The position numbers and the translations under genes were made by a program. Positions 55,086 to 63,788 of a DNA stretch of 64,000 nt are shown here, in pieces. Position 1 is the first letter of the stretch; every line of letters begins with the position of its first letter. Under the pieces are notes generated by a model, which saw only the letters and a program-made list of their open reading frames with translations, did no database searches and had not been told where the DNA came from. The DNA is from Virgibacillus natechei. GTDB taxonomy: Bacteria; Bacillota; Bacilli; Bacillales; Amphibacillaceae. Location: assembly GCF_026013645.1 (NCBI RefSeq), contig NZ_CP110224.1:682001-746000 (forward strand), read 5' to 3'.

Positions 55086-55805
55086 ATGCAGAAGAAGTAT
55101 TTAACCATTTATCATGAGCTAGTAAAGAAAATTGAATCCAATACATGGGCTAAGTCAACGATGCTACCGTCGGAAAATGAATTAACCGATATGTATCAAA
55201 CATCGCGTGAAACGATTCGAAAAGCACTCAACCTATTGGCGCAAAATGGTTATATTCAAAAAATCCGTGGTAAAGGTTCTGTTGTTATCGATGTAAATAC
55301 ACTTGATTTCCCGGTATCTGGGATTGTAAGTTTTAAAGAGATTGCAGAAAACCAGCAACTATCGACGAAAACATTTGTACATGCAAGAGCATTTCTGGAA
55401 CAAGGTAACGAAATGCAGACGAAATTAAACACCCTGAATAGGGAGCGAATTTGGAAGGTAGTTCGTGTCCGTGAAATTTCAGGCGAAAAAGTTATAGTGG
55501 ACAATGATTTTTTTGTTGAAAAGTATGTTCCAATGCTTTCTGAGGAAATATGTGAGGATTCCATTTATCGATATATAGAGGATGAATTAGAACTTGTGAT
55601 CAGTTTTGGAAATAAAGAAATCACGGTAGAAGAACCTACAGATGAGGATAGAGAGCTATTGGATCTAGATGGATTCACCAATGTTGTTGTCATTAGGAGT
55701 TTGGTGTATTTGGAGGACGCTAGCTTATTTCAATACACAGAGTCCAGGCATCGACCGGACAAGTTTCGTTTTGTTGATTTTGCAAGAAGAATACAAAACA
55801 AATAA
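55086..55805 (+). CDS. treR: GntR-family trehalose repressor TreR
   Basis: The 239-residue repressor has an N-terminal GntR winged helix (LPSENELTDMYQTSRETIRKALNLLAQ in part) and a UTRA effector domain (about 85-235). In Bacillus, TreR releases the operon when trehalose-6-phosphate binds. I start at 55086 (GAGG 7 bases upstream); an ATG at 55080 overlaps it. Two matching operators precede treP. Confidence 0.9.
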   Translation: MQKKYLTIYHELVKKIESNTWAKSTMLPSENELTDMYQTSRETIRKALNLLAQNGYIQKIRGKGSVVIDVNTLDFPVSGIVSFKEIAENQQLSTKTFVHARAFLEQGNEMQTKLNTLNRERIWKVVRVREISGEKVIVDNDFFVEKYVPMLSEEICEDSIYRYIEDELELVISFGNKEITVEEPTDEDRELLDLDGFTNVVVIRSLVYLEDASLFQYTESRHRPDKFRFVDFARRIQNK

Positions 55806-55809
55806 GTTA

Positions 55810-55861
55810 AGGGGACAGTCCTCGCCACATTAATGAGCTAACGTGGTGGAGACTGTCCCTA
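55810..55861. repeat. GGGACAG-type inverted repeat after treR
   Basis: GGGGACAGTC..CCAC pairs with GTGG..GACTGTCCCT around a loop. It is the fourth relative of the GGGACAG elements and probably ends the tre mRNA. Confidence 0.65.
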
Positions 55862-55864
55862 TTA

Positions 55865-56488
55865 TTAATTGTTCATTGCCATTCGTCCAAGTGGTCCATC
55901 TTCAACAATGATGTCCTGTAAGTCAAAAACGGAAATTGGGAACATTGGAAGCCCTATATAGTAGGGTGTGATTTCATAAAGTTGGAAATAAAGCACCAGC
56001 GATTTGTCAGCGATATAGAAATCCTGGTCGGGCGATATTGTTGAAAAGTTATTTAAAATCGGAATATCCCGTTCATTGATTTGTTTTTGGACGAACGTGG
56101 AAAGGACATCTACATAATCACTCCCTGACTTAAATAAGTCTTGGAGTGTGTAGCTTCTTCCAATTTCAGTGTCAAATGTCAAGGACTTGATAAGTGTTAG
56201 ACCATGTGCATGTTGATACGCGTATGCATAATTCGTTAAGGATAGACTAAGGACATTACGTTCATTCGTTTTGATCTCAAAAGTCCCGATCATTTCTGTG
56301 AAGTTATCCGTTCCTTGTTGGTGATACTGCTGCTGAACTAAAAGTTGCATCAGTTGAACAATCATTTGGTTGATGGATTGCTGTACATCTGCATTTTGTA
56401 AACCTTCTACTTGCGGGTAATAAATGGTGGAACCTTGTTGCTCGATTACCATTGTTTGAATTGAAACAGGTAATGCTGGCGTAGGCAT
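55865..56488 (-). CDS. DUF3298/DUF4163-domain protein
   Basis: The 207-residue protein has the pair of domains DUF4163 (N-terminal half) and DUF3298 (LTFDTEIGRSYTLQDLFKSGSDYVDVL in part and FYIADKSLVLYFQLYEITPYYIG near the end), as in RsiV-like and PdaC-like proteins but without an anti-sigma or deacetylase part. No signal peptide is seen with this start. I use the ATG at 56488 (AAAGGA 10 bases upstream); longer starts lack a ribosome site. Role unknown. Confidence 0.75.
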   Translation of the reverse strand: MPTPALPVSIQTMVIEQQGSTIYYPQVEGLQNADVQQSINQMIVQLMQLLVQQQYHQQGTDNFTEMIGTFEIKTNERNVLSLSLTNYAYAYQHAHGLTLIKSLTFDTEIGRSYTLQDLFKSGSDYVDVLSTFVQKQINERDIPILNNFSTISPDQDFYIADKSLVLYFQLYEITPYYIGLPMFPISVFDLQDIIVEDGPLGRMAMNN

Positions 56489-56720
56489 GTTTATCATTCC
56501 TTTTCTCCATTCTCGGTAGTATTCTATGCGGAAATTAGGATAATGTCCTTGTGCCAAACCAAATTATCAGAACGATGCCTAGTCACTTCCAGAATTAACG
56601 GTATGTTAGACTGAATATCGCATGCAATTATTTAGTCAAAATAAATGTTCTTTTTGTCAGTGTTGTTGCTTTCAAAAATTCACATTTGATATAAAAGACG
56701 ACAGACCGCTGGGTTCCTTT

Positions 56721-56853
56721 CCGCTGCGGACCGTTGCTTTCCGCGGGCACGGCTTCAGCCTCCTCGAGAAGACCACTCTGCGGGGTCTTCAGACTCGTGC
56801 TGGGGCTGCGCGTAAATGCTCGCCCCACCGAAAACCATTGTTCCCGCAGGAGT
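56721..56853 (-). repeat. Long GC-rich intergenic repeat, copy A (reverse orientation)
   Basis: On the minus strand it carries ACTCCTGCGGGAACA, GACCCCGCAGA, TCGAGGAGGCT, CCCGCGGAAAGC and TCCGCAGCGG in that order, the same blocks as copy B. An extra ~40-base insert (56800-56839) also occurs alone at 13189. Confidence 0.7.
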
Positions 56854-56969
56854 CAACGGTCCTCCGCTCCAATCAACCATCATAATAGTGCATGGCTATG
56901 TTCTGTTTAGTATATAATCAAGCAATTTTGATGAAGTTGAAAAGCATCTTTCCAGCGAAGGAAATACAC

Positions 56970-57071
56970 GGAGACTCCTGCGGGAACAGTGGCCAGAGTG
57001 AGACCCCGCAGAACGGAGTTCGAGGAGGCTCACGGGTCACCCGCGGAAAGCGGAGTGTATTTCCGCAGCGG
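56970..57071 (+). repeat. Long GC-rich intergenic repeat, copy B (forward orientation)
   Basis: GGAGACTCCTGCGGGAACAG, AGACCCCGCAGA, CGAGGAGGCTCAC, CCCGCGGAAAGC and TTTCCGCAGCGG in order. I recall elements of this kind between genes in many Bacillaceae genomes. Copies A and B face each other across ~115 bases, forming a large inverted pair. Confidence 0.7.
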
Positions 57072-57196
57072 TTTAAAAAGCATCAACCTAAATTTCAAGT
57101 TACTTCGTCTTTTATAGATTTTGCGTCAAAAGCAACAATCTTTTAGAAAACAACCAAAATAAAAGAAGACTACCTTTTATGGTAATCTCCTTGTAT

Positions 57197-57379
57197 TTAG
57201 GACTTTTTACTTTTTTTGTCATCATTTGGAATATATCTTGAGTAATATGCTGCAAGTAATAAGCAGATTAAGGCTAATCCCCAAGTAACAATTCCGCTCC
57301 AGTAGATGCTGAATTGTAATCCAACTATTAGAATTACACCGCTTAACAGTAAGAAAAATGCTGTTAAATAACGCTTCAC
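57197..57379 (-). CDS. Small two-helix membrane protein, function unknown
   Basis: The 60-residue protein has two hydrophobic helices (about residues 5-23 and 29-48) and a basic tail ending DDKKSKKS. I start at the GTG at 57379 (GGGGTG 6 bases upstream). It is not recognised. It precedes the repeat pair and follows the ABC exporter on the same strand, 100 bases away. Confidence 0.6.
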   Translation of the reverse strand: MKRYLTAFFLLLSGVILIVGLQFSIYWSGIVTWGLALICLLLAAYYSRYIPNDDKKSKKS

Positions 57380-57487
57380 GTATAACACCCCAGTAGTTAA
57401 AGGTACAAGTTTCTATACCACTCTTTACTACTATTATAGTATGCATTTGAAATTATTTCTATCCTAAGAACTATATATATGCAACGG

Positions 57488-58453
57488 TCATTGTCCTGCT
57501 ACATCTCTTTTTGTAAAAAACACCCACGATAAAAGGATAAAAACAACATAGTACACGCATAAAACAGTAATGGAAAAGCCTAAGGTCATATCTTCTATCC
57601 ATGGTGTGTTGCTGTTTGCATATTGACTTAAATCAGTGTTCGCGAACAAGATATATTTCCCCCAGGCATAATCCGCGAAAAAAGCAGCAATCATATTTCC
57701 AGCCATCATGAGGAAAACAGCGATTCCAATTGCTAATGCACTATTCCGGAAAACACTTGAAATCATAAAAGCAAATGTTGCCATCATGACTAAATTAACC
57801 AGACCATAACCATAGCTGGAAACGATCTCCATAATCACGGATACATATTCATAACTTCCACCTTGGTTCTGGACAACATAAGGGTTTGCTCCTTCCAAGC
57901 CAAAGAATAATGCGCCGGTTATCCAGGAAAATAATAATACAAATAAAAGCGTAAATAACGCAAATAAAAGGACGGAGACATATTTAGATGCGAGTATTTT
58001 TGTACGTGATAATGGTCGAATCAGTAATAATTTAATGGTGCCCCATCTAAATTCATTAGCTATAATACCTGCAGCTACAATAATGGTTAGTAAGCTAACA
58101 ATAGAAAGTAAACCTTGGTTTTCTTGAACATATTGCCATGCCCCATATCCAATTGGTTCAATATCATTTTCTAGGTGATAATTGTTTCTTTCAATCTGGT
58201 TTGGATTGGCTGTTACGTAAACCCCACTTTCAGGATCATTTTCTTCCATTTGTTGTTGGATTTCTTCATTCTCTTCTTGTAAAACTTCTCGCCAATCATC
58301 TGTCTCATGGGCTTCGCCAGTATTATCAAATACACTTGTGAGCGCTGCACCGCCAATGATTAATAAGGCGAGTGCAATATACATAATCCATGTTGATTTT
58401 AGTATATATATTTTCGATAGTTCATTATAAATAAGGCTAAAAAAATTACTCAA
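57488..58453 (-). CDS. ABC-2 type exporter permease
   Basis: The 321-residue protein has six membrane segments with a long acidic outward loop after the first (residues ~40-105, DNTGEAHETDDW...), typical of ABC-2 permeases in BcrB/YhaP-like bacitracin or lantibiotic resistance and sodium-export systems. It starts with TTG at 58453 and overlaps the ATPase gene by 8 bases, so it is coupled to it. Substrate unknown. Confidence 0.82.
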   Translation of the reverse strand: MSNFFSLIYNELSKIYILKSTWIMYIALALLIIGGAALTSVFDNTGEAHETDDWREVLQEENEEIQQQMEENDPESGVYVTANPNQIERNNYHLENDIEPIGYGAWQYVQENQGLLSIVSLLTIIVAAGIIANEFRWGTIKLLLIRPLSRTKILASKYVSVLLFALFTLLFVLLFSWITGALFFGLEGANPYVVQNQGGSYEYVSVIMEIVSSYGYGLVNLVMMATFAFMISSVFRNSALAIGIAVFLMMAGNMIAAFFADYAWGKYILFANTDLSQYANSNTPWIEDMTLGFSITVLCVYYVVFILLSWVFFTKRDVAGQ

Positions 58454-59372
58454 TTATATTCTCTCCAATCAGATCAAAGAATTTATCTTCTAATGTCGCA
58501 TTTGAAGCTCCGACTTGATAAATAGAAACATCGTGTTTTACTAAGGTTTCTATGATCATAGGAATTTTTTCCTTTTCCAATTGAAAGGAAAGGGATTCAT
58601 TCGAAATTTCCGCGTTGATATCATGGTGAGATGTTAATAGCTCCATTGCTTTGTCAGCAGGTGTTACTTCTAATTTTATTTGACTGAGTCGCTGTTGCTC
58701 GGCATCTGTTGAATCATTCACGGATTGTGTTGCAACAAGCTCCCCATTTTTAATAATACCAATCCGGTCACACATTAATTCGATTTCAGATAAAAGGTGA
58801 CTGGAGATAATGACTGCAACGCCCTCTGCGGATGCTAAACGGCGAATGTATTGACGAATTTCCTTAATCCCAGCAGGATCCAGGCCATTTGTAGGTTCGT
58901 CTAAAATTAATACGGATGGTTTATGTAAAAGTGCTTGGGCAATACCTAACCGTTGACGCATGCCTAAAGAGTATCTGCCTACTTTTTCCTTAACCACTTT
59001 CTCAAGCCCTACTAGTGCAATAACCTCTTGCACACGTTCCTTTGATATGCCAGGAATCATTCTGGCATAATGTTTCAAGTTCTGTTCTCCGGTCATGAAC
59101 GGATACATCTCTGGATTTTCTACGATGGCTCCGACTTCTTTAATGGCTTCTTTAAAATCGTTTTTGATACTGTTACCTAAAATCTGTACATCTCCATCGG
59201 TTACTTGCATTAAACCAACCATCATTCGGATCGTAGTCGTTTTACCTGCTCCATTTGGTCCAATAAATCCAAACACTTCACCTTTGTTAATTTTAAATGA
59301 CAGTCCCTTAATAATCTCTTTCTTGCCGATCGTTTTTTTCAGATCAATTAATTCCATGGCTGTTTCTGACAT
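58446..59372 (-). CDS. ABC exporter ATP-binding protein, BcrA-like
   Basis: The 308-residue ATPase has Walker A GPNGAGKTTT, the Q-loop region IVENPEMYPFMTGEQNLKHYA (in part), signature YSLGMRQRLG and Walker B VLILDEPTNGLDPAG, followed by a ~90-residue C-terminal domain. It belongs to the BcrA-type drug/lantibiotic self-protection family. I start at 59372 (GGAGGT 8 bases upstream). It forms a two-gene unit with the permease. Confidence 0.86.
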   Translation of the reverse strand: MSETAMELIDLKKTIGKKEIIKGLSFKINKGEVFGFIGPNGAGKTTTIRMMVGLMQVTDGDVQILGNSIKNDFKEAIKEVGAIVENPEMYPFMTGEQNLKHYARMIPGISKERVQEVIALVGLEKVVKEKVGRYSLGMRQRLGIAQALLHKPSVLILDEPTNGLDPAGIKEIRQYIRRLASAEGVAVIISSHLLSEIELMCDRIGIIKNGELVATQSVNDSTDAEQQRLSQIKLEVTPADKAMELLTSHHDINAEISNESLSFQLEKEKIPMIIETLVKHDVSIYQVGASNATLEDKFFDLIGENIIE

Positions 59373-59473
59373 TATGTAATACCTCCATTTTTCGAATCCC
59401 ACTCTACCTTCTGAGTAAAAATGTGAAATAGTTCATTAATTTTTAATAGTAGCATAAAGAGAAGGAAAAAATA

Positions 59474-59501
59474 GCTCCCCATTGCGGTTGATGTGGGGAG
59501 T
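59474..59501 (-). terminator. Terminator of the DUF4064 gene
   Basis: GCTCCCCA and TGGGGAGT-like arms form the stem; on the minus strand ATTTTTT follows. Confidence 0.65.
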
Positions 59502-59518
59502 ATTTGTATGTGGCTATG

Positions 59519-59947
59519 CTAGGCTTCAATTGGTGCCTTTGGCTTCCTGGCAAGGCACATAATTCCAGCGATTAAATAGAAAAGTCCGCTAAATATTCCG
59601 ACGATGCCAACGAGAAAGACGGCAATAACGGCTGTTGCGATAAAAATAATACCCGCTGCTTTTGGTTTTTTGTTCCCTTTCAGGAATATAAGCGCAATTA
59701 TGCCTAAGATGATAGCAACAATGGAGACGATAAGCATCATCATTCCACTGCTTCCCATTTGTTCTATGAAAGCACTAAATTCATCTGCAGATAATTCAGC
59801 CCCTCCTTCTTGCGGCACCTCTTCTAAAGACTGTTGTAACAACTCTTCATTATTTTGCATCCAGAGCATAAATCCACCAATGATACCAAAAAAGCCATAA
59901 ACCAAAGCCCCGATAATCCCCAATACAATTTCACCTGTACGTTTCAA
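59519..59947 (-). CDS. DUF4064 family membrane protein
   Basis: The 142-residue protein has four helices (about 5-28, 68-88, 95-115 and 117-135). An acidic, Gln-rich outside loop follows helix 1, and the segment MMMLIVSIVAIILGIIALIFLKGNKKPKAAGI (in part) is typical of DUF4064. The start is TTG at 59947 with AAAGGAGGG 9 bases upstream. Function unknown; single gene. Confidence 0.75.
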   Translation of the reverse strand: MKRTGEIVLGIIGALVYGFFGIIGGFMLWMQNNEELLQQSLEEVPQEGGAELSADEFSAFIEQMGSSGMMMLIVSIVAIILGIIALIFLKGNKKPKAAGIIFIATAVIAVFLVGIVGIFSGLFYLIAGIMCLARKPKAPIEA

Positions 59948-60099
59948 AAATAAAACCCTCCTTTAGGATTGCAAAATTAACAAAACCAATCTTAAGTTAA
60001 CACACTTATACGCACTTTTCAAAACATTATTATATCGGTGATGCCAACAGTGACGGCACGCCCTGGTTTTTGTTGAATAATCGTTTGGCTCTATAAATG

Positions 60100-60133
60100 A
60101 AAAACACCCTGCCGAAAGTAGCAAGGTGTTTTT
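60100..60133. terminator. Terminator of the YfhE-like gene
   Basis: AAAAACACCCTGC and GCAAGGTGTTTTT form a stem with one mismatch; T runs follow on both strands. Confidence 0.65.
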
Positions 60134-60162
60134 CATTTAATTATTTGAGTGAATCTGGATTT

Positions 60163-60303
60163 TTATTGTTTTGCTTCACGGACTTGTTGCTTTCGATAGC
60201 CGCCAGCCGCATCAGCTCTTTTAAATTCTCTTGAATAATGTACTTCCTGTGCATCTGAAAGTTGTTGATTATTACCCGCTGGTTGGTACTGTGATTTTGC
60301 CAT
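60163..60303 (-). CDS. Small YfhE-like protein
   Basis: A 46-codon gene. Its start is supported by AAAGGA 10 bases before the ATG. The product begins MAKSQYQPAGNNQQ and continues LSDAQEVHYSREFKRADAAG followed by GYRKQQVREAKQ. The run LSDAQEVHYSREFKRAD resembles the conserved core of YfhE-like small proteins of Bacillaceae (from memory). It is hydrophilic, with no membrane segment. Its role is unknown; a spore-associated role is possible. Confidence 0.65.
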   Translation of the reverse strand: MAKSQYQPAGNNQQLSDAQEVHYSREFKRADAAGGYRKQQVREAKQ

Positions 60304-60486
60304 TATTGACTATCCTTTCCTTTTATAGATTAATGAAGGTTCTATATTAGATGTTCCCTTTATATACAACCTAAAACATAAATGAGGTAAAAAATATCAT
60401 ATAAAATGCAATCATAGTTTGGTATAATTAATTTTATGTTTATATAATTGAATTGAATTGCTTTTACAATAAGGGAGAATTTTAAT

Positions 60487-61302
60487 ATGGAGTGGAAAAA
60501 TCTTTATCGTGGTTTAATAATGGGGGCCAGTGATATGATTCCGGGCGTAAGTGGTGGGACCATTGCGGTATTACTCGGGATATACGAACGTTTAATTGCT
60601 TCTATTAATGGGTTTGTCAGTAAAGATTGGAAGAAGCATATTGGATTTTTAGTTCCGTTGGGAATGGGAGTAGTAATCGCTATATTTACGCTGGCAAAAG
60701 TAATCGATTGGTTGTTTGAACAATATCCAGGTCCAACACAATTTTTCTTCTTAGGCTTAATTATCGGTGTGCTTCCCTATTTATTTCAAAAAGCTGATGC
60801 GAAACATACATTTAAATCGAAGCATGTCATATTATTAATAATAGCTGTTATTATTATTGGGCTATTGGGTTTCTTTAATCCAAATGAAAGTGCGGTTATT
60901 GAAAATGTAACGATGTCCACCTATATTTTATTATTTTTCTCTGGATTTCTTGCTAGTGCGGCGATGGTTTTACCAGGGATTAGTGGGGCATTTATTTTAT
61001 TGGTCATCGGGATTTATAAAACAATAATAGCCGCAATTAGCGAGCTTCAACTTGATATCATCATCGTAACGGGAATAGGTATTGCGCTTGGAATTATCGT
61101 GATGAGTAAGATCATTAATTTCTTTTTAACGAACTATTATACTGCGACATTTTCTATTATTATAGGATCGGTTATTGGGTCTATTTCCATCGTATTCCCT
61201 GGATGGTCGACGAGTATGACGTTAATGTTGGCAAGTATCGTAGCATTTGCTGTAGGTTTATTTGTAGCCTATATTCTGGGGAAAGTGGAATACCAGGAAT
61301 AA
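60487..61302 (+). CDS. popT: DUF368 polyprenyl-phosphate translocase, PopT-like
   Basis: The 271-residue protein has about eight helices and two inverted re-entrant repeats: GASDMIPGVSGGTIAVLLGIYERL (near residue 13) and SAAMVLPGISGAFILLVIGIYK (near residue 160). Both are the DUF368 signature. One member, PopT of S. aureus, returns undecaprenyl phosphate across the membrane for cell wall synthesis, and this is the likely role. AGGGAG lies 9 bases before ATG. Monocistronic. Confidence 0.85.
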   Translation: MEWKNLYRGLIMGASDMIPGVSGGTIAVLLGIYERLIASINGFVSKDWKKHIGFLVPLGMGVVIAIFTLAKVIDWLFEQYPGPTQFFFLGLIIGVLPYLFQKADAKHTFKSKHVILLIIAVIIIGLLGFFNPNESAVIENVTMSTYILLFFSGFLASAAMVLPGISGAFILLVIGIYKTIIAAISELQLDIIIVTGIGIALGIIVMSKIINFFLTNYYTATFSIIIGSVIGSISIVFPGWSTSMTLMLASIVAFAVGLFVAYILGKVEYQE

Positions 61303-61372
61303 GCAGATCATAAGACATGTATTGAAAGAATCGTTACAATAGAGGCACAAGTTTATAAAGGGGTGTTAAGAA

Positions 61373-61693
61373 ATGGAACAGATAAACACGGAAGATAAAT
61401 TTAATGAAGTAATTAATAGTGAAGAGCCAGTTATCATAAAATTCTTTGCTGATTGGTGTCCAGATTGCAAGCGGATGGATATGTTTATTGGGGACGTTAT
61501 GGAAGAATTTAAGAATTATCAATGGTTTGAAATAAATAGCGACGAGGTAAAAGGGATTGCTGAGAAATATGAAGTAATGGGAATTCCAAGCATTTTAATT
61601 TTCCAGGAAGGTGAGAAAAAAGCACATCAGCATAGTGCCTACACGAAGTCACCTGAATCTGTAACGGAATTTCTGCAGCAACAATTAGGATAA
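61373..61693 (+). CDS. Thioredoxin-family protein, YdbP-like
   Basis: The 106-residue thioredoxin fold has the redox motif WCPDCKRMD (Cys-Pro-Asp-Cys instead of CGPC) and the cis-Pro in VMGIPSILIF. Length fits B. subtilis YdbP. The uncommon active site suggests a different redox potential or partner from TrxA. AAGGGGTG precedes the ATG. Own terminator follows. Confidence 0.85.
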   Translation: MEQINTEDKFNEVINSEEPVIIKFFADWCPDCKRMDMFIGDVMEEFKNYQWFEINSDEVKGIAEKYEVMGIPSILIFQEGEKKAHQHSAYTKSPESVTEFLQQQLG

Positions 61694-61701
61694 CTTTAGG
61701 A

Positions 61702-61739
61702 AACGACCATTCAATAGCAGTTGAATGATCGTTTTTTTC
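61702..61739 (+). terminator. Terminator of the thioredoxin-like gene
   Basis: AACGACCATTCAA and TTGAATGATCGTT (one mismatch) followed by TTTTT. Confidence 0.75.
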
Positions 61740-61743
61740 TTAT

Positions 61744-62373
61744 TTACGCGATTTCGAAATCAAGATGTTCATGACCTACTAAATGTAAAAATCCATTTTC
61801 CAGTTTTACAGGATGATGGCACGAATCAAGCTGGTAGATATGCTTAAATACTTCTATTTCTTTCATGCCAAAAGTGATTGAACGCAAATGCTGCTTATTA
61901 ACTAAACGTTCATCCTGCGGTATATTCTTCACTTCACCCCACTCAATTAGAAAAGGAAGGGCAGTTTCCGGTTCAGGAAATAACATCTGCCACTGTAAAG
62001 TTGAACCATCAGGCCTTTTCCTGCTGCCAGGGACCGGCCCGGCGTACTTCACTCCTGTTGCGTCAAAATGATCGATGTAGTTATCCATCTTTTCCGCGCG
62101 TAATGCCAATTGAATGATCCCTTCAATCTTATTATGAAATGCCGATACAAGCTGTTTAATAAGCGGATTCGTTGATTTTTTCGCGATACCTTCATCAAAA
62201 ATTCCAATCCACTCCATATAGCAATCGTTTTCAAAGTAGGCTACGTAATTGTACGTTCCCCAATTGTCGTGTTTCCCTCCTTGGACAGTTGTAACACGAT
62301 GCTTTCGTTCAAAATCATGGGCTGCTTGTGCTGGATCTTTTGTAGCGATGACGATATGATCAATAGCTAACAT
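61744..62373 (-). CDS. VOC/glyoxalase-like domain protein
   Basis: The 209-residue protein has a glyoxalase-type fold of the Glyoxalase_3 kind (start LAIDHIVIATKDPAQAAHDFE, middle NYVAYFENDCYMEWIGI, in part). The conserved metal-like His and Glu of the first half are visible (DHIV and MEWIG). Reaction unknown. I start at 62373 with GGAGGGG 7 bases upstream. Divergent from the acetyltransferase. Confidence 0.75.
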   Translation of the reverse strand: MLAIDHIVIATKDPAQAAHDFERKHRVTTVQGGKHDNWGTYNYVAYFENDCYMEWIGIFDEGIAKKSTNPLIKQLVSAFHNKIEGIIQLALRAEKMDNYIDHFDATGVKYAGPVPGSRKRPDGSTLQWQMLFPEPETALPFLIEWGEVKNIPQDERLVNKQHLRSITFGMKEIEVFKHIYQLDSCHHPVKLENGFLHLVGHEHLDFEIA

Positions 62374-62460
62374 AAAATTCCCCTCCAAAAATATTTCCTT
62401 ATCGTAATTTTAGTGATGAATGTATATAATGAAAAGAAAATTATCCTAGGGGGCTTAGAA

Positions 62461-63024
62461 ATGAAAAATCCGATACTCAAAGATTTTCCTCATGAAATTC
62501 GCACAAAACGTCTTTTAATCCGCTTGCCCCTTCCAGGTGATGGCGAAGTAGTATATCAAGCAATTCAAGCTAGCAAACGGGATTTGAAAAAATGGCTCCC
62601 ATTTGCAAGGAAGGATCAGTCTCTGGAAGATGTAGAGATAAGTGTGCGAGAGGCCCATCTACAATTTTTAAAACGGGAGGATTTACGTTTGCATGTATTT
62701 CATCAGGAAACGGGTGATTTTATAGGATCTTCTGGGTTACACCGCATCGATTGGGAGGTTCCTAAATTTGAAATCGGTTATTGGATTGACTCCAGACAAA
62801 GCGGAAAAGGCTATATGACTGAAGCAGTAGAGGGAATTGCTGACTTTGCCTTTAGGGAACTAGATGCAAATAGGGTTGAAATACGTTGTGATACCAAAAA
62901 TGCCAAAAGTAGGGCAATACCTGAACAGTTAGGATTTTTATTCGAGGGTATTCATTATAATGATTCCGTTCAGATTGATGGGGGCGAACTAAGAGATACA
63001 TGTGTTTATACAAAAACTAAATAA
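62461..63024 (+). CDS. GNAT acetyltransferase, RimJ/RimL-type
   Basis: The 187-residue protein has RTKRLLIRLPLPGDGE at the start, the beta-4 strand GSSGLHRIDWEVPKFEIGYWI and the acetyl-CoA loop SRQSGKGYMTEAVEG, then NRVEIRCDTKNAKSRAIPEQLGF. This is the alanine/serine N-acetyltransferase branch (YdaF-like). Substrate unknown. TAGGGGG precedes the ATG at 62461. Confidence 0.83.
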   Translation: MKNPILKDFPHEIRTKRLLIRLPLPGDGEVVYQAIQASKRDLKKWLPFARKDQSLEDVEISVREAHLQFLKREDLRLHVFHQETGDFIGSSGLHRIDWEVPKFEIGYWIDSRQSGKGYMTEAVEGIADFAFRELDANRVEIRCDTKNAKSRAIPEQLGFLFEGIHYNDSVQIDGGELRDTCVYTKTK

Positions 63025-63095
63025 TTACTGCTCTATTTTCATACCTTCTATGATATAGTACAGAAAAGAAGATCTATAAAGCAGGTGGAGAGAAT

Positions 63096-63788
63096 ATGGA
63101 ACAGCCAGCTATTCTGATTGTTGAAGATGAACGGAAATTAAGCCGGGTTTTGCAACTGGAGCTTGATTATGAAAATTACAAAACAGAAATTGCGGATAAT
63201 GGAAATGATGCACTTCGCTTGATGAAAGAAAAAGCGTGGGATTTAGTATTGCTTGATATTATGCTTCCTAACTTAAGTGGTATGGAAGTTTTACGGAGAA
63301 TAAGACGGACAGATGATAGCACACCAATTATTTTATTAACTGCCCGTGATGAGGTTCATGATAAAGTAAGTGGACTTGATTTAGGTGCTAATGATTATAT
63401 CACGAAACCATTTCAAATCGAGGAACTGCTTGCTCGCATTAGGGTACATCTCAGGAAATCTGTCACAGAAAAGGTTAATGGAAAGCAACTCGCTATCGGT
63501 GATCTACACGTCGATTTAAACGCTCATGAGGTGAAGCGGGCTAGCCGGGAAATTGAGCTCACACCACGGGAATTTGACTTGCTCGTATGTCTGTTAAAAA
63601 ATAAAAATATCGTTCTCACAAGGGATCAGCTTATTGAAAACGTTTGGGGATTTGATTATTTTGGTGACACAAACGTTGTGGATGTCTATATCCGTTATTT
63701 GCGCCAGAAAGTTGATAAGGGACACGAGCAAGCCTATATCCAGACGGTTCGAGGAGTAGGTTACACGATAAAGGATCACGTCCAATGA
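63096..63788 (+). CDS. OmpR-family response regulator, YkoG/ArlR-like
   Basis: The 230-residue regulator has the receiver acidic pair EDE, phospho-Asp in LVLLDIMLPNLSG, Lys in YITKPFQIEELLARI and a winged helix (ELTPREFDLLVCLLKNKNIVLTRDQLIENVWG in part). It resembles YkoG and ArlR. It overlaps the kinase gene by ATGA. AGGTGGAG precedes the ATG. Confidence 0.85.
   Translation: MEQPAILIVEDERKLSRVLQLELDYENYKTEIADNGNDALRLMKEKAWDLVLLDIMLPNLSGMEVLRRIRRTDDSTPIILLTARDEVHDKVSGLDLGANDYITKPFQIEELLARIRVHLRKSVTEKVNGKQLAIGDLHVDLNAHEVKRASREIELTPREFDLLVCLLKNKNIVLTRDQLIENVWGFDYFGDTNVVDVYIRYLRQKVDKGHEQAYIQTVRGVGYTIKDHVQ

Noticed and set aside
56622..57146. Two open frames of 84-87 codons
   Set aside because: Both consist mainly of the inverted GC-rich repeats and lack ribosome sites.
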